A stretch of 64,000 nt of DNA, taken from the NCBI RefSeq assembly GCF_028826155.1, contig NZ_JAQGPN010000001.1, positions 372,001 through 436,000 of the forward strand, given 5' to 3'. The notes under the pieces are model-generated. The model had not been told where the DNA came from. It made no database searches and saw nothing but the letters and a program-made list of their open reading frames with translations. Numbering within the stretch: the stretch's first letter is position 1; each line of letters starts with the position of its first letter. Made by a program: the position numbers and the translations under genes. The stretch comes from Mesorhizobium shangrilense. GTDB lineage: Bacteria; Pseudomonadota; Alphaproteobacteria; Rhizobiales; Rhizobiaceae. Positions 49,292-57,904 of the stretch are shown piece after piece.

Positions 49292-50452
49292 ATGCCCTGG
49301 ACAGTGGACTGGCGCGTCGTCGTCGATGGTGTTGACGCAACCAACAACATGCGCCCGCTCCTGATCGACATCGAGATCACGGACAAGGACGGCGCGGCCT
49401 CCGATACCTGCTCTCTCACATTCGACAACACGGACGGGCAAATCCTTCTGCCAAAGGAAGGAGCCAAGGTCCGGGTCTATCTGGAAGGGGCGCTCAAATT
49501 CTCGGGCACGGTGGACAGCGTGCGAGGCTCTGGCTCGCGCGGTGGCGGTCGCCTGCTCAAGGTCAACGCCAAGGGGTTCGACAGTCGGGGCAAGGTGAAG
49601 GAGCCGCAGGGCTTCCACAAGGACGACGCGGAGCTCGGCGACTTCTTCAAGCAGGCCGCCGATCAGGCCGGGCTCGCTGGGGTGATCGTGGGCGATAAGA
49701 TCGCGGGCGTCTTGCGCGACTACTGGTCGGCCAACGGCGAGAGCTTCCTGCAGCTGGGCCAGCGGCTGGCGCGTGAATTCCATGCCACATTCAAGATCCG
49801 TACCGGCAAGGCCGGCGACGTGGCTGTTCTGATCCCGCGTGAGGAAACTCCGCTGGTCGCGGTGCGCGGCCTCGCCGGCGAGAACGGCAACGTCATCTCC
49901 TGGGACATCTCGCCCTTCACTGGCCGCAAGGTGTTCACCAAGGCCAAAGTGAACTACTTCGACCGCGAGACTGCCGCGTTCAAGACGGAAGAAGTCGAGT
50001 TCGAACTCGATCGCGATCTGCCCGAGTCCGCCAACATCTCCAGAACCACCGCGGCAGATCAGGCGCAGGCACGAGGGATCGGCGAGGCGCGCAAGAGCGA
50101 GACGAAGCGGGAAGGCGGCGAAGGGTCGGTCGAGATGGACCTGACCGTCGAGGCGCAGGCCGAGGCGCCGTACGTGCTGACGGGCGCTGGACCGGGCTTC
50201 GATGGCACCTACCGCATCGTCTCGGTGCGCCACAAGGCAAGCCGCTCCGGCGGATCGACGACCGCGCTGGAACTGAAGCAGCCCCAAGACGGAGCGGGCA
50301 AGGACGGTCGCAAGCCTGGCGGGCAGGGCGGCAGCGGCGAGGAAGGCGGCGGATCGGGCTCCGGCGGCGCTGGATCGAGCGGAGCCGGCAATGGAGCTTC
50401 GGCCGCGCCGAGCGCTCCGCCCCGCCGCTACGGCAGCACGGACATGCACTGA
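49292..50452 (+). CDS. Phage late control/baseplate hub protein D (gpD)
   Basis: A 386-residue gpD family hub protein: W-R-V-V-V-D-G-V-D-A-T near the start, S-D-T-C-S-L-T-F-D-N-T-D-G, K-E-P-Q-G-F-H-K-D-D-A-E-L-G-D-F, and R-L-A-R-E-F-H-A-T-F-K-I-R. A Gly/Ser-rich C-terminal tail (about residues 330-375) is disordered. It makes the hub that holds the gpV spike. ATG 49292 is used; the frame open upstream is a shadow of gpX. Confidence 0.88.
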   Translation: MPWTVDWRVVVDGVDATNNMRPLLIDIEITDKDGAASDTCSLTFDNTDGQILLPKEGAKVRVYLEGALKFSGTVDSVRGSGSRGGGRLLKVNAKGFDSRGKVKEPQGFHKDDAELGDFFKQAADQAGLAGVIVGDKIAGVLRDYWSANGESFLQLGQRLAREFHATFKIRTGKAGDVAVLIPREETPLVAVRGLAGENGNVISWDISPFTGRKVFTKAKVNYFDRETAAFKTEEVEFELDRDLPESANISRTTAADQAQARGIGEARKSETKREGGEGSVEMDLTVEAQAEAPYVLTGAGPGFDGTYRIVSVRHKASRSGGSTTALELKQPQDGAGKDGRKPGGQGGSGEEGGGSGSGGAGSSGAGNGASAAPSAPPRRYGSTDMH

Positions 50453-50586
50453 AGCAACCGCCGCCGCATGGGTCCTGGGAGGATTGGGCGGCGGCGGTCG
50501 GGACGCCTTGGGCAGACGTCCAGTACAACTCATACAAGAAACTGCGTTCGTGTGGGAATGACTCGGCGACGCCGACGCGCGGCTAG
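50449..50586 (+). CDS. Possible small protein after gpD
   Basis: A short frame with protein-like composition: K-Q-P-P-P-H-G-S-W-E-D-W-A-A-A-V-G-T-P-W, ending S-A-T-P-T-R-G. The only start near its 5' end is CTG overlapping the gpD stop, so it is uncertain. It could be made by reinitiation. Confidence 0.3.
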   Translation: MKQPPPHGSWEDWAAAVGTPWADVQYNSYKKLRSCGNDSATPTRG

Positions 50587-50666
50587 CGCCGCACCTCGTC
50601 GTCATACCAGACCGCAAACGCATAGACCGCCATGCAGGCGGTCACCACCAACATCGTTCCGAGCAT
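50583..50666 (-). CDS. 27-residue membrane microprotein, antisense before the endolysin gene
   Basis: M-L-G-T-M-L-V-V-T-A-C-M-A-V-Y-A-F-A-V-W then Y-D-D-E-V-R-R: one transmembrane helix with a charged tail. GGAGG lies six bases before its ATG, which gives good support for so short a frame. It reads leftward between gpD and the endolysin gene; a lysis-timing role is only a guess. Confidence 0.45.
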   Translation of the reverse strand: MLGTMLVVTACMAVYAFAVWYDDEVRR

Positions 50667-50756
50667 GTAAGCCTCCAGCCGCAGATCAGCATCAATGCGG
50701 CCGGTGAACAATTCGTTCCGGCCATCAATTTCAAAGACCCTCTGAAAGGAACCGTC

Positions 50757-51605
50757 ATGTTCGGTAAAGGCCGTGCGGAAGCCATCACGGATTCCGACAT
50801 CTCAAGGCTGGCGAACGAACTCGCCTGCCATCCCGCCGACCTCGAGGCGATTGCCGAGGTCGAGAGCAACGGCTTCGGCTGGTTCAAGGACGGGCGCATC
50901 AAGATCCTGTTCGAGAAACACTGGTTCTACAAGAGCGTGAGCGGCGCGAAGCGCGACCAGGCGTTCGCGGCGGCGCTTGCCCGCAAGGAGTGGATCAGCC
51001 CGAAGAACGGCGGCTACAAGGACCAGTCGAACGCGGACGCGCGCTATCGATTGCTGGCGAAGGCCGTCGCGATCGATGAGGAAGCCGCCTTCCGGTCCGT
51101 CTCCATCGGCAAGTTCCAGATCATGGGCTTCAATCACCAGATCTGCGGCTATGCCACGGCCAAGGCGATGTGGGCGGCTTTCGTCGACAGCGAGGTGGCG
51201 CAACTTCGCGCCTTTGCCCAGTTCTTGAAGCGCAAGGGCCTGGTGCCTGCCATCCGGTCCCGCGACTTCGACCAGATCGAAGAGATCTACAACGGCGGCG
51301 GGCTCAACGGCGCCTACGCCAAGAAGATGCGCGAGGCTTCCGACAAACTCCGCGCCGGTAAGTGGAAGGGCTGGCAGCCTGCGCCGGAACGGTCTGCTGC
51401 ACCGCCTCCCGAGCCCGCCAAGCCCGCTCCCGAGTACATCCCAGTCCCTGAGCCTCGGAAGACAGAAACGCCTCCAGTCCGCTCGCCCGAGACGAAACAG
51501 CCGTCGCGCATGAGCGGGCTGATCGCGGCGGCCTTGCTCGCCATCGCTGCCGCCTGGGCGTGGCTTACCTCCCTTCCCTGCAATGTCCTGGGCTTCTGGT
51601 GCTGA
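50757..51605 (+). CDS. Endolysin: N-acetylmuramidase with C-terminal membrane anchor
   Basis: A 282-residue protein. Residues about 10-195 are an N-acetylmuramidase (DUF3380) domain with A-I-A-E-V-E-S-N-G-F-G-W-F (E34/E36 as catalytic candidates), I-L-F-E-K-H-W-F and S-I-G-K-F-Q-I-M-G-F-N. A Pro-rich linker (about 210-250) leads to a hydrophobic C-terminal helix L-I-A-A-A-L-L-A-I-A-A-A-W-A-W-L. It has no N-terminal signal, so release needs the holin; the C-terminal helix is unusual and may tether it to the membrane. AAGGA precedes the ATG. Confidence 0.85.
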   Translation: MFGKGRAEAITDSDISRLANELACHPADLEAIAEVESNGFGWFKDGRIKILFEKHWFYKSVSGAKRDQAFAAALARKEWISPKNGGYKDQSNADARYRLLAKAVAIDEEAAFRSVSIGKFQIMGFNHQICGYATAKAMWAAFVDSEVAQLRAFAQFLKRKGLVPAIRSRDFDQIEEIYNGGGLNGAYAKKMREASDKLRAGKWKGWQPAPERSAAPPPEPAKPAPEYIPVPEPRKTETPPVRSPETKQPSRMSGLIAAALLAIAAAWAWLTSLPCNVLGFWC

Positions 51606-51611
51606 AAGGAA

Positions 51612-51962
51612 ATGACGATGAGCAAGCTGATCGGCGCCTACACGACAATGGCGGAGATCTATCCCGGCTACATCAATGTCAGCCAGGAGGACGACGGAAC
51701 GGTTGTTGTCACGATGCGCGGCGACCCAGCCAAGCGCGACGGCGCGTACGTCTGTGGTCACGCTTCGGACAAGGGCAAGCCCGGGCGGTGCACTCCTGGC
51801 GACGCGCACTGCAACAACTACTGCAACCTCGCGCCTCAGAAGGGGCCGATGGTTGATGCCCCCAAGCCATGCACGCAGACCTTTTCCGGCGAGACGGTGA
51901 GCGTTCGGCTCACGGCGGCCGAATGGGCGGCGTTGCTCACCGAACTCTCGAAGGGAAATTGA
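51612..51962 (+). CDS. Hypothetical Cys-containing lysis-region protein
   Basis: A 116-residue protein with five cysteines, four of them clustered in Y-V-C-G-H-A-S, R-C-T-P-G-D-A-H-C-N-N-Y-C and a later one in P-C-T-Q-T-F. No signal peptide is evident. It sits between endolysin and holin genes with AAGGAAATG upstream. Small proteins of this kind are common in rhizobial phages; function unknown. Confidence 0.6.
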   Translation: MTMSKLIGAYTTMAEIYPGYINVSQEDDGTVVVTMRGDPAKRDGAYVCGHASDKGKPGRCTPGDAHCNNYCNLAPQKGPMVDAPKPCTQTFSGETVSVRLTAAEWAALLTELSKGN

Positions 51963-51964
51963 CC

Positions 51965-52186
51965 ATGTGGCAACGGATCAAGACGTTCTTCAAGGACAGC
52001 GAGACGATCGCCTGGGCCCGGGCTCAGGCGTTTATCGGTACGGCCGCCAACCTCATCACCTTCGTTGACCCCAATCTCGTCACCGCGGTGATCCCTGTCG
52101 AGTACGCACGGCTGATCGCCGTCTACATGCTGCTCAGCGGACTGGCGACCGAGTACCTGCGCCGGCGGCGAGCGGAGGATCTGTGA
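51965..52186 (+). CDS. Holin-like membrane protein
   Basis: A 73-residue protein with a hydrophobic segment about residues 15-35, another about 44-62 and a basic tail R-R-R-R. Size and position after the endolysin and before spanins suit a class II holin. No family signature was recognised, so the call rests on context. Confidence 0.6.
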   Translation: MWQRIKTFFKDSETIAWARAQAFIGTAANLITFVDPNLVTAVIPVEYARLIAVYMLLSGLATEYLRRRRAEDL

Positions 52187-52452
52187 TGCTGGCGTGGTTC
52201 GCCTCTCCCCTTCGACGCCTGTGGCCGTACCTTGCGGCCGCCGGCGCGGCTGTCAGCGCGCTGGGCGCCGCCTACCTGCGCGGACGCTCTGACGCCCGCG
52301 CGAAGGCCGACCTTAGAGCGACGAAGCGCGAGGCGGCCGCGCTTGAAGAGCGGCTCGAGATGAACCGCGAAGCCACCGACATCGAGCGCAAGGCCGGCGA
52401 ACTGTCGGACGAGGAAGCTCAGAGGGAGGCTATGACATGGGCAAAGCGCTGA
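52183..52452 (+). CDS. Inner-membrane spanin (Rz-like)
   Basis: An 89-residue protein with one N-terminal membrane helix (W-P-Y-L-A-A-A-G-A-A-V-S-A-L-G-A-A-Y-L) followed by a charged coiled coil (A-A-L-E-E-R-L-E-M-N-R-E). This is the i-spanin layout. GTG 52183 or ATG 52186. The downstream lipoprotein gene begins inside its end in another frame. Confidence 0.7.
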   Translation: MMLAWFASPLRRLWPYLAAAGAAVSALGAAYLRGRSDARAKADLRATKREAAALEERLEMNREATDIERKAGELSDEEAQREAMTWAKR

Positions 52453-52640
52453 TCCTATTCGCCGCGCTGGTGCTGTCTGCCTGCCAGACGAACCCGGCGC
52501 CACTCGACGACCCTCGCTCGGTCTGGTGCGGGCTGGAGACGCCGCGCCGGGACGCCACGCCTGAGACACCGCGCGCAGAACTGGACCGGATCAACGCACA
52601 CAATGCCAAAGGCGTTCTCTGGTGCGGGTGGCGGCCATGA
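52437..52640 (+). CDS. Outer-membrane spanin lipoprotein (Rz1-like)
   Basis: A 67-residue protein with a lipoprotein signal ending in the lipobox L-S-A-C (Cys 16), then a Pro-rich polar chain with a Cys pair. Together with the overlapping Rz-like gene it forms a two-component spanin that fuses the membranes in the last step of lysis. Confidence 0.75.
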   Translation: MGKALILFAALVLSACQTNPAPLDDPRSVWCGLETPRRDATPETPRAELDRINAHNAKGVLWCGWRP

Positions 52641-52723
52641 TCGACCTTATCCTGTGGGGCGGCGCTGCCTTCCTCGTCGGCCTGCTCATCTACGGCGAGC
52701 TCATGCTGTGGCGCTGGCCGTGA
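52637..52723 (+). CDS. 28-residue membrane microprotein of the lysis cassette
   Basis: M-I-D-L-I-L-W-G-G-A-A-F-L-V-G-L-L-I-Y-G then E-L-M-L-W-R-W-P, one transmembrane helix. Its ATG overlaps the Rz1-like stop in ATGA, so translation is likely. Possibly a holin modulator. Confidence 0.55.
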   Translation: MIDLILWGGAAFLVGLLIYGELMLWRWP

Positions 52724-52760
52724 CCGGACGCAATTCATCTCGATCAATGGGGCAGGGATC

Positions 52761-53162
52761 GTGGCGGCTAGCCTGAATGAAATCTACAAGATGTTGGGCG
52801 AGCTCAACGGCACGGTCAGGGCAATCAACGAGAAGGTGGATGTTCTCTCGCGAGAGATGAGCGACTCCGAAGACAGGTCAGCCGACAGTCGCGCGAATGT
52901 ACATCGTCGTCTCGACGAGCTGGTCGTCCGGGCAACGCACATCGAGACCGACGTGTTGTCTGCCAAGGGCCGGCTCGACGCAGTAGAGAGGGCGACCGTC
53001 GACATGAAGACGGTGACCGATGACGTCAAGATCATGCGCGAGCGGGCGTTCGGGGCTGGCACGCTCGGCGTGTGGCTGTGGCGGATCGGGGGCGGCATCC
53101 TCAGCGCGGCAGGTGGTTTCGCGGCCGCCTACACCTGGCTGACCGGCCGACCGCCGCCATAG
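52761..53162 (+). CDS. DUF1515-like phage protein
   Basis: A 133-residue protein: a long coiled coil (L-N-G-T-V-R-A-I-N-E-K-V-D-V-L-S-R-E-M through R-L-D-A-V-E-R-A) and a C-terminal membrane segment (G-G-G-I-L-S-A-A-G-G-F-A-A-A-Y-T-W-L). This matches the rhizobial DUF1515 pattern. GTG start. It ends the lysis cassette; perhaps a further holin or membrane organiser. Confidence 0.65.
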   Translation: MAASLNEIYKMLGELNGTVRAINEKVDVLSREMSDSEDRSADSRANVHRRLDELVVRATHIETDVLSAKGRLDAVERATVDMKTVTDDVKIMRERAFGAGTLGVWLWRIGGGILSAAGGFAAAYTWLTGRPPP

Positions 53163-53337
53163 CGCCTGAAAAGAAAACGTCGGCGCGAGGCCGGGGCAGC
53201 AGATAGGGGGCTGGATGTCACTGCTTACGAGGCCAGCCTGAAGGCGTCCTTGGGGGGCGTCGAGCGCGACTATCGAGCTGTTCGCCCAAGCAGGTTGATG
53301 TGAGGGTTTTTTGTTGGGGTTTTTGGCACCGTGCCCC

Positions 53338-53366
53338 TACAAAAAACGGGGGCCCGAAGGCCCCCG
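53338..53366 (-). terminator. Terminator of the S-layer-like gene
   Basis: CGGGGGCC-CGAA-GGCCCCCG (53347-53366) followed on the minus strand by six T (53341-53346). It is 22 bp beyond the stop of the leftward large gene, and shields the phage late operon from converging transcription. The gap 53163-53337 holds no gene I can support. Confidence 0.85.
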
Positions 53367-53388
53367 CGGAGAGTGATCTGCGCGCAAG

Positions 53389-56300
53389 TCACGCAATGAC
53401 TTGGTTAGCCCAGAAGATGTCACCCGAGTCGACAAGCGTGACGGTGTAGTCGTTCGCCGCGTTGTAGACGCCGTCCTGGTTGGCATCAACGTAGAAGGTA
53501 TTGTCGCCGGCCACTGCACCTGGACCACCCGCCACGAAGGACAGGATGTCGGAAACGCCGAAGGCGGCACCTTCGGCAAGAGCCGCTGCGGCATAGTTGA
53601 TCACCGCGCCAGCAATGCCGAAACCGGAGAAGTCGAGCACGTCCTCAACCGCGTCGCCACCAGCAACGCTCTCAAAGTTGAGAACGGTGTCTTGGCTGCC
53701 GGCCGAGCTTGCCTGCGCGAACACTGTGTCGACCGCGCCATCGCCACGAGCCAGAGCAGGATCCCAACCCAGATCGATGGTGTCGTTCCCCGCACCACCA
53801 GTGATCTGGTCGCCACCGAAGCCGCCGGTAATGTCCAAGCTCAGGAAATGGTTGGTAACCTGAGAGGCATCAAGGACGAGCACCGTGTGGGCACCGTTGA
53901 TCAGCGGATTGTCATACGCTGCAATGGTGAGCGTCTCGACACCATTCGTCGCAGACGCGGCCTGCGTATCGTTGACCAGACGATCGACAGTGGCGTTGTC
54001 GAGTTCGAGAACGGCGGTCTGCGTCGCAGCCTGATCGTTGGTGAATTCGATCGTGCCGACGTTGGACACGCCAACCAGATCACCGATGGTGACAACCGCC
54101 GAGTTGCGGACCTCAAGAACGTCGGTGTTAGCCAAGTTGCTGGCGGTGTTGCCGGCACCCAGAACCGCACCACCGTCGATAACGGCGAGGCCGTTGACGT
54201 TGGCGTCGGCCATGATGAAGCGATCGGCAGTGCGCCAGACCCCATCTTCACCATTGTAGGTGAAGTTGGACTGCGCATTTAGGCTGCGCGCATCAACCGT
54301 CACGCCGTACTGAACAGCAGCAGACCCATCGTCCGCGACACCCACACCATTGAGCACATCGTTGTCATTGACGATGTGGATCACTCGGCCGCCCGTGACA
54401 GCTTCGCCGTTATTGGCGATCAGGTCGTTGGTCAGCGTCAGGTTGTAGCTGTTCTTGCCATAGGCATCGTTGGCGCCGGCCTTGGAACCCTGATTGGTGC
54501 CGCCGCCGCCCTGGCCGACTAGGTGGATCGTCTCGATGTTGGAGACGTTGGTCCACTCCGACGCGCTAACATTGATCAGCTTGCCGTGGCCGTCGAGGTA
54601 GAGCGTGTCGTCACCTTCGCCGCCGTTCACCTTGTCGCTGATCGACAGACCGGCGGTGGTGTTGTTGAGGGCGTCGAAGATGATGTGGTCGTCGCCCGAG
54701 CCGCCCAGGATGGTCTGCCCGCCGTTGGCGACGGCCGCATTGTTCGACACGCGCACGATCAGGTCGCCGGTGTAGGCCGAGGCGTCGACCGTCTCGCCGC
54801 TGAAGCGCTCGGCCGGACTTGCGCCCGGATCCGAGATCGACTTGCCATCGACGGCGAGGCCGGACTGGTCGAGCTGCAGGGCGTTTCCGGTCGAGTCCAG
54901 GTTCAGGAAGTTGCCGGCCTGGTTCTCGCCGATCACCGTGATCGTGCCCTTGACGTCGGCGATCGAGGCGATCCTGACGCTGTTGGACTCCGAGTCGGTG
55001 TCGGTGAGGGTGATGTTCTCGACCTTGGCCGCGTTCAGCGTGAAGTTGAAGCGCGGATCGATGTTGATGCCACGGACTTCGCTGTCAGCCTGGTCGACGA
55101 TGGTCACGCCGACGAGGTCGGACGCGGTGTCGGTCGCCAGATTGGCGATGATCGTCGTGTCGCCCACGCCGTTGCTGTCGGTCGTGCTGTGCTGGATGAC
55201 CAGATCAGCCGCAACCTCGGCGGACAGCTTGTTCAGGGTGAAGTCGACCTGACCATTCTGCACGAACAAGCCATTGTTCGACTCGTTGCGCATGATCACG
55301 GACTCGAGGTCGGTGAACAGCGAGGTGTCGACAGTCACGTTGCCGGCCCCGAAGTCGTTTCCGCGGATATCGAGGTTCTCGACCGCCGTGACCGAACCCT
55401 TGGTGACGCTGGCGAACACCTGGACGGTGTCGTTGCCGTCGCCGCCGTCGATCTTGTCGTTGGCGCTGTCCATGCCGTTCAGCAGACGGATGGTGTCGTC
55501 ATGCTTGGTGCCGGTGAACGAGAAGTCGACCTCGGTGCCCGAAGTGCCGTCCTGGTCGGCAATGACTTCCTCGCCGAGATTGATCTCGATGGCGGCGTCA
55601 AGGCCGGAGGCGTCGATGGTCGTCAGCGAGCCGGCGGCGTTGTCGATCGCGGCGTCATACGTGAACGCTTCGACCTGGCCGCTGCCGCGAATGATGTTGT
55701 TGCTCTCGCCCAGCGACAGCTCGGCATCGCCGGTGATGTTCAGGGTCCGGACGTCCTGCATCGACATCTCGTCGACCTGGTTGCCGTCGCCGGTCGAGGC
55801 CAGGTTGACGGTCTCGATGCCCTGCGAGCCGTCGTTGCTCTCCAGGCGGATGTCATCGAGGGTCACGCTGTCGAGAGTGAGGCTGACCTCATCGGCATCG
55901 CCGCTGACGGCCTTGTTCACGAAGTAGAAGTGAGCGTGGCTGTTCTCGTCGTTGGAGTTCGACACGCTGATGGCGAGGTCTGCGGCCGACTGGATGTTGT
56001 AGGCCTCGAACAGGTTGCCGTCGACGCCGTCGACGTTGAGGTTCTTCAGGCCGGTGGTGTCCTGCAGATCCAGGTAGCCATCAAAATCGAGACGCACGTT
56101 GACGTTGATCTCGTTGATGTTGTTGAGCGTCGCGTTGATGTCGTTGTCGCCGGTGTCGGCGTCGTTGACGAAGGTGAAGTTGAGCACGTTGTGGGCACCC
56201 GTGCCAGTCAGCACGTCGTCGTCGTTCAGCGTGTTCATCTGGTCGGTGCCGCCCGGCGTGAAGGCGCGCGGCGCGTTGAACACCTCACCCGACAGCGTGT

Positions 56301-56937
56301 CGCCGTTGACGGTCAGCGTCTTGCCCGGAGCCGGGTCATCGTTGTCGTACTTGGTGCCGTCAGCGGTCTCGATCGGGATGAAGACGTCGCTGGTCTCCGG
56401 CAGGTTGGCCGAGCCGTCATTGATGGCGGCCTTCAGGTCGTTGATGGCATCGCCGACGCCCTGGTCGTTGGCGACCAGCATCTTGAGCAGCGAGGCCAGC
56501 CCCACGACGGCAGCGCCGTCTTCGCCGGCGACGCCGCGCTCGGCAGCCACGCCCGTGAAGAACGCCTGGGCTTCCGCACGGGTGAAGAAGGCAAGGCCTT
56601 CCGCCGTCTGGTGCTCGGCCGGCACATAGGCCTCGTAGATGGCGACGAGCTGGTCCTGCAGGGTGGCGGCGCCGGCGGTGATGGCGTCGAACTTCGCCTC
56701 GGCGGCCGGGTTGCCCTGGAACAGCGCGTTGACGCTGTTGATGAAGATGTTTTCGGCGTTGAACACGATGTTCGGGTTGTTGGACCCGTAATTCGTCTCA
56801 AGCGCGTTGTTGATCAGGAACATGAAGCCGTCGACGCTGGGGACGCCGCCCAGCAAGACTTCGTAAGCGGCTGCAATGCCGGCAAAGGCATCGGGATTGC
56901 CATCAATGAGGGCATCCAATTCGGCCAGAGTTGCCAT
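53389..56937 (-). CDS. Large S-layer/RTX-like calcium-binding surface protein, prophage cargo
   Basis: A 1182-residue acidic, Asn/Asp/Thr/Gly-rich protein with almost no Cys and few Lys. It lacks a Sec signal. The N-terminal about 190 residues are helical with N-P-D-A-F-A-G-I-A-A-A-Y-E-V-L-L-G-G, resembling the anchoring regions of Caulobacter-type S-layer proteins. The body is beta-roll or beta-helix-like, with RTX nonapeptide units G-G-D-G-N-D (about residue 499), G-G-S-G-D-D (746), G-G-E-G-D-D (774) and G-G-A-G-N-D (1048). The hydrophobic end (D-S-G-D-I-F-W-A-N-Q-V-I-A) suits a type I secretion signal. No secretion genes are in the window. GGAG precedes the ATG. Adhesin or S-layer role inferred. 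Confidence 0.8.
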   Translation of the reverse strand: MATLAELDALIDGNPDAFAGIAAAYEVLLGGVPSVDGFMFLINNALETNYGSNNPNIVFNAENIFINSVNALFQGNPAAEAKFDAITAGAATLQDQLVAIYEAYVPAEHQTAEGLAFFTRAEAQAFFTGVAAERGVAGEDGAAVVGLASLLKMLVANDQGVGDAINDLKAAINDGSANLPETSDVFIPIETADGTKYDNDDPAPGKTLTVNGDTLSGEVFNAPRAFTPGGTDQMNTLNDDDVLTGTGAHNVLNFTFVNDADTGDNDINATLNNINEINVNVRLDFDGYLDLQDTTGLKNLNVDGVDGNLFEAYNIQSAADLAISVSNSNDENSHAHFYFVNKAVSGDADEVSLTLDSVTLDDIRLESNDGSQGIETVNLASTGDGNQVDEMSMQDVRTLNITGDAELSLGESNNIIRGSGQVEAFTYDAAIDNAAGSLTTIDASGLDAAIEINLGEEVIADQDGTSGTEVDFSFTGTKHDDTIRLLNGMDSANDKIDGGDGNDTVQVFASVTKGSVTAVENLDIRGNDFGAGNVTVDTSLFTDLESVIMRNESNNGLFVQNGQVDFTLNKLSAEVAADLVIQHSTTDSNGVGDTTIIANLATDTASDLVGVTIVDQADSEVRGINIDPRFNFTLNAAKVENITLTDTDSESNSVRIASIADVKGTITVIGENQAGNFLNLDSTGNALQLDQSGLAVDGKSISDPGASPAERFSGETVDASAYTGDLIVRVSNNAAVANGGQTILGGSGDDHIIFDALNNTTAGLSISDKVNGGEGDDTLYLDGHGKLINVSASEWTNVSNIETIHLVGQGGGGTNQGSKAGANDAYGKNSYNLTLTNDLIANNGEAVTGGRVIHIVNDNDVLNGVGVADDGSAAVQYGVTVDARSLNAQSNFTYNGEDGVWRTADRFIMADANVNGLAVIDGGAVLGAGNTASNLANTDVLEVRNSAVVTIGDLVGVSNVGTIEFTNDQAATQTAVLELDNATVDRLVNDTQAASATNGVETLTIAAYDNPLINGAHTVLVLDASQVTNHFLSLDITGGFGGDQITGGAGNDTIDLGWDPALARGDGAVDTVFAQASSAGSQDTVLNFESVAGGDAVEDVLDFSGFGIAGAVINYAAAALAEGAAFGVSDILSFVAGGPGAVAGDNTFYVDANQDGVYNAANDYTVTLVDSGDIFWANQVIA

Positions 56938-57098
56938 GATATCTCCTCGAGAAGGTTACAACCGGACCGATTAGGGCCCGATCCGGTCGACTCCTTTACG
57001 CGCAACCGAAGGTAACTGTCAATTACGCTGTACAAGTAAATTTCAAGGTGATAGAAAACGATCGTAGGTTGAATATTCGGCAGCGGGAGGTGTGAGAG

Positions 57099-57428
57099 AT
57101 GAGCAGCAACACGCAGCATGTAGAGCATCAGCTGCGCCGGGAAGGTGGAGCCTGGCTGAAGAATCTGCGTGAGAACGTTGGGCTCACCCAGCGCGCCTTC
57201 TCTGTTACGGTAGGAACAGACTACTACACCTTCATTTCACAGATAGAAAACGGACGCGGCCGGGTCCCGCCGGAGCGCTACAAGGTCTGGGCCGAGGTGC
57301 TGAAGGTCGATCCGAAGGAGTTCATGCAGGGGCTCATGCGCTATTATGATCCCTATGGATATGAGATGTTGTTCGGTGAGTTTCCGCAACCTCGGGATGT
57401 CGGGGACGATAAGCGGAACGTTGCCTGA
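57099..57428 (+). CDS. XRE-family helix-turn-helix regulator
   Basis: A 109-residue protein with an HTH: L-R-R-E-G-G-A-W-L-K-N-L-R-E-N-V-G-L-T-Q-R-A-F and I-S-Q-I-E-N-G-R-G-R-V-P-P-E-R-Y-K-V-W-A (residues about 15-70). It is divergent from the S-layer-like gene across 161 bp that contains A+T-rich sequence and a GACCG/CGGTC dyad near 56965-56990, so it probably regulates that gene rather than phage lysogeny. GGGAGG precedes the ATG. Confidence 0.85.
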   Translation: MSSNTQHVEHQLRREGGAWLKNLRENVGLTQRAFSVTVGTDYYTFISQIENGRGRVPPERYKVWAEVLKVDPKEFMQGLMRYYDPYGYEMLFGEFPQPRDVGDDKRNVA

Positions 57429-57522
57429 GCCAAGCTGGTTTTCCACAACCTCGCATGGCATGCTCGCGCGAGGCCAAGATTTCCGGCTACAACCGCCTGG
57501 TGAAAAGGCACTGATCTGCTGA

Positions 57523-57723
57523 CTACTTCGATCGCCCTCGCAGATCGGGCTTGACCCCACGCTTCTGCAGGAATTCATGCGCGGCCAGAGACGCCATGTC
57601 GACGTAGTGACCTACATCGCTCATAGCGTTGGTGCGGCAGATGATTCCGATTTCGCGCAACATCTGCTCGACGTAGAGCGCCGCGCGCTTCTGTTCTTCG
57701 GACGCAAACTTAGCCTTCGGCAT
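57523..57723 (-). CDS. Hypothetical 66-residue protein
   Basis: M-P-K-A-K-F-A-S-E-E-Q-K-R-A-A-L-Y-V-E-Q, then M-L-R-E-I-G-I-I-C-R-T-N and a basic end. Soluble, helical, one Cys. AAGGGGGG precedes the ATG. No family recognised. The 181 bp between it and the USP gene hold nothing clear. Confidence 0.6.
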   Translation of the reverse strand: MPKAKFASEEQKRAALYVEQMLREIGIICRTNAMSDVGHYVDMASLAAHEFLQKRGVKPDLRGRSK

Positions 57724-57904
57724 CGTGCCCCCCCTTTGAAATGGGGAGGATGTACCGCGACGCGCGCTGCGGCAAGGTGCGTTAAACCACACCTTCGCGT
57801 GGCGGCCGCATAGACCGCTAAATGGCCACGCGGCGTCGGCTCGGAGCGGCGCAATCCGAACTCCAATCGCCTCGAATGTGAGCACGTGAGACTTGCTTTT
57901 TCGC

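Noticed and set aside
54523..57015. Rightward 830-codon frame across the S-layer-like gene
   Set aside because: Exactly antisense to a clearly coding 1182-residue gene; composition (many Val, Asp, Arg, Gly) is that of a reverse-complement shadow with no domain.
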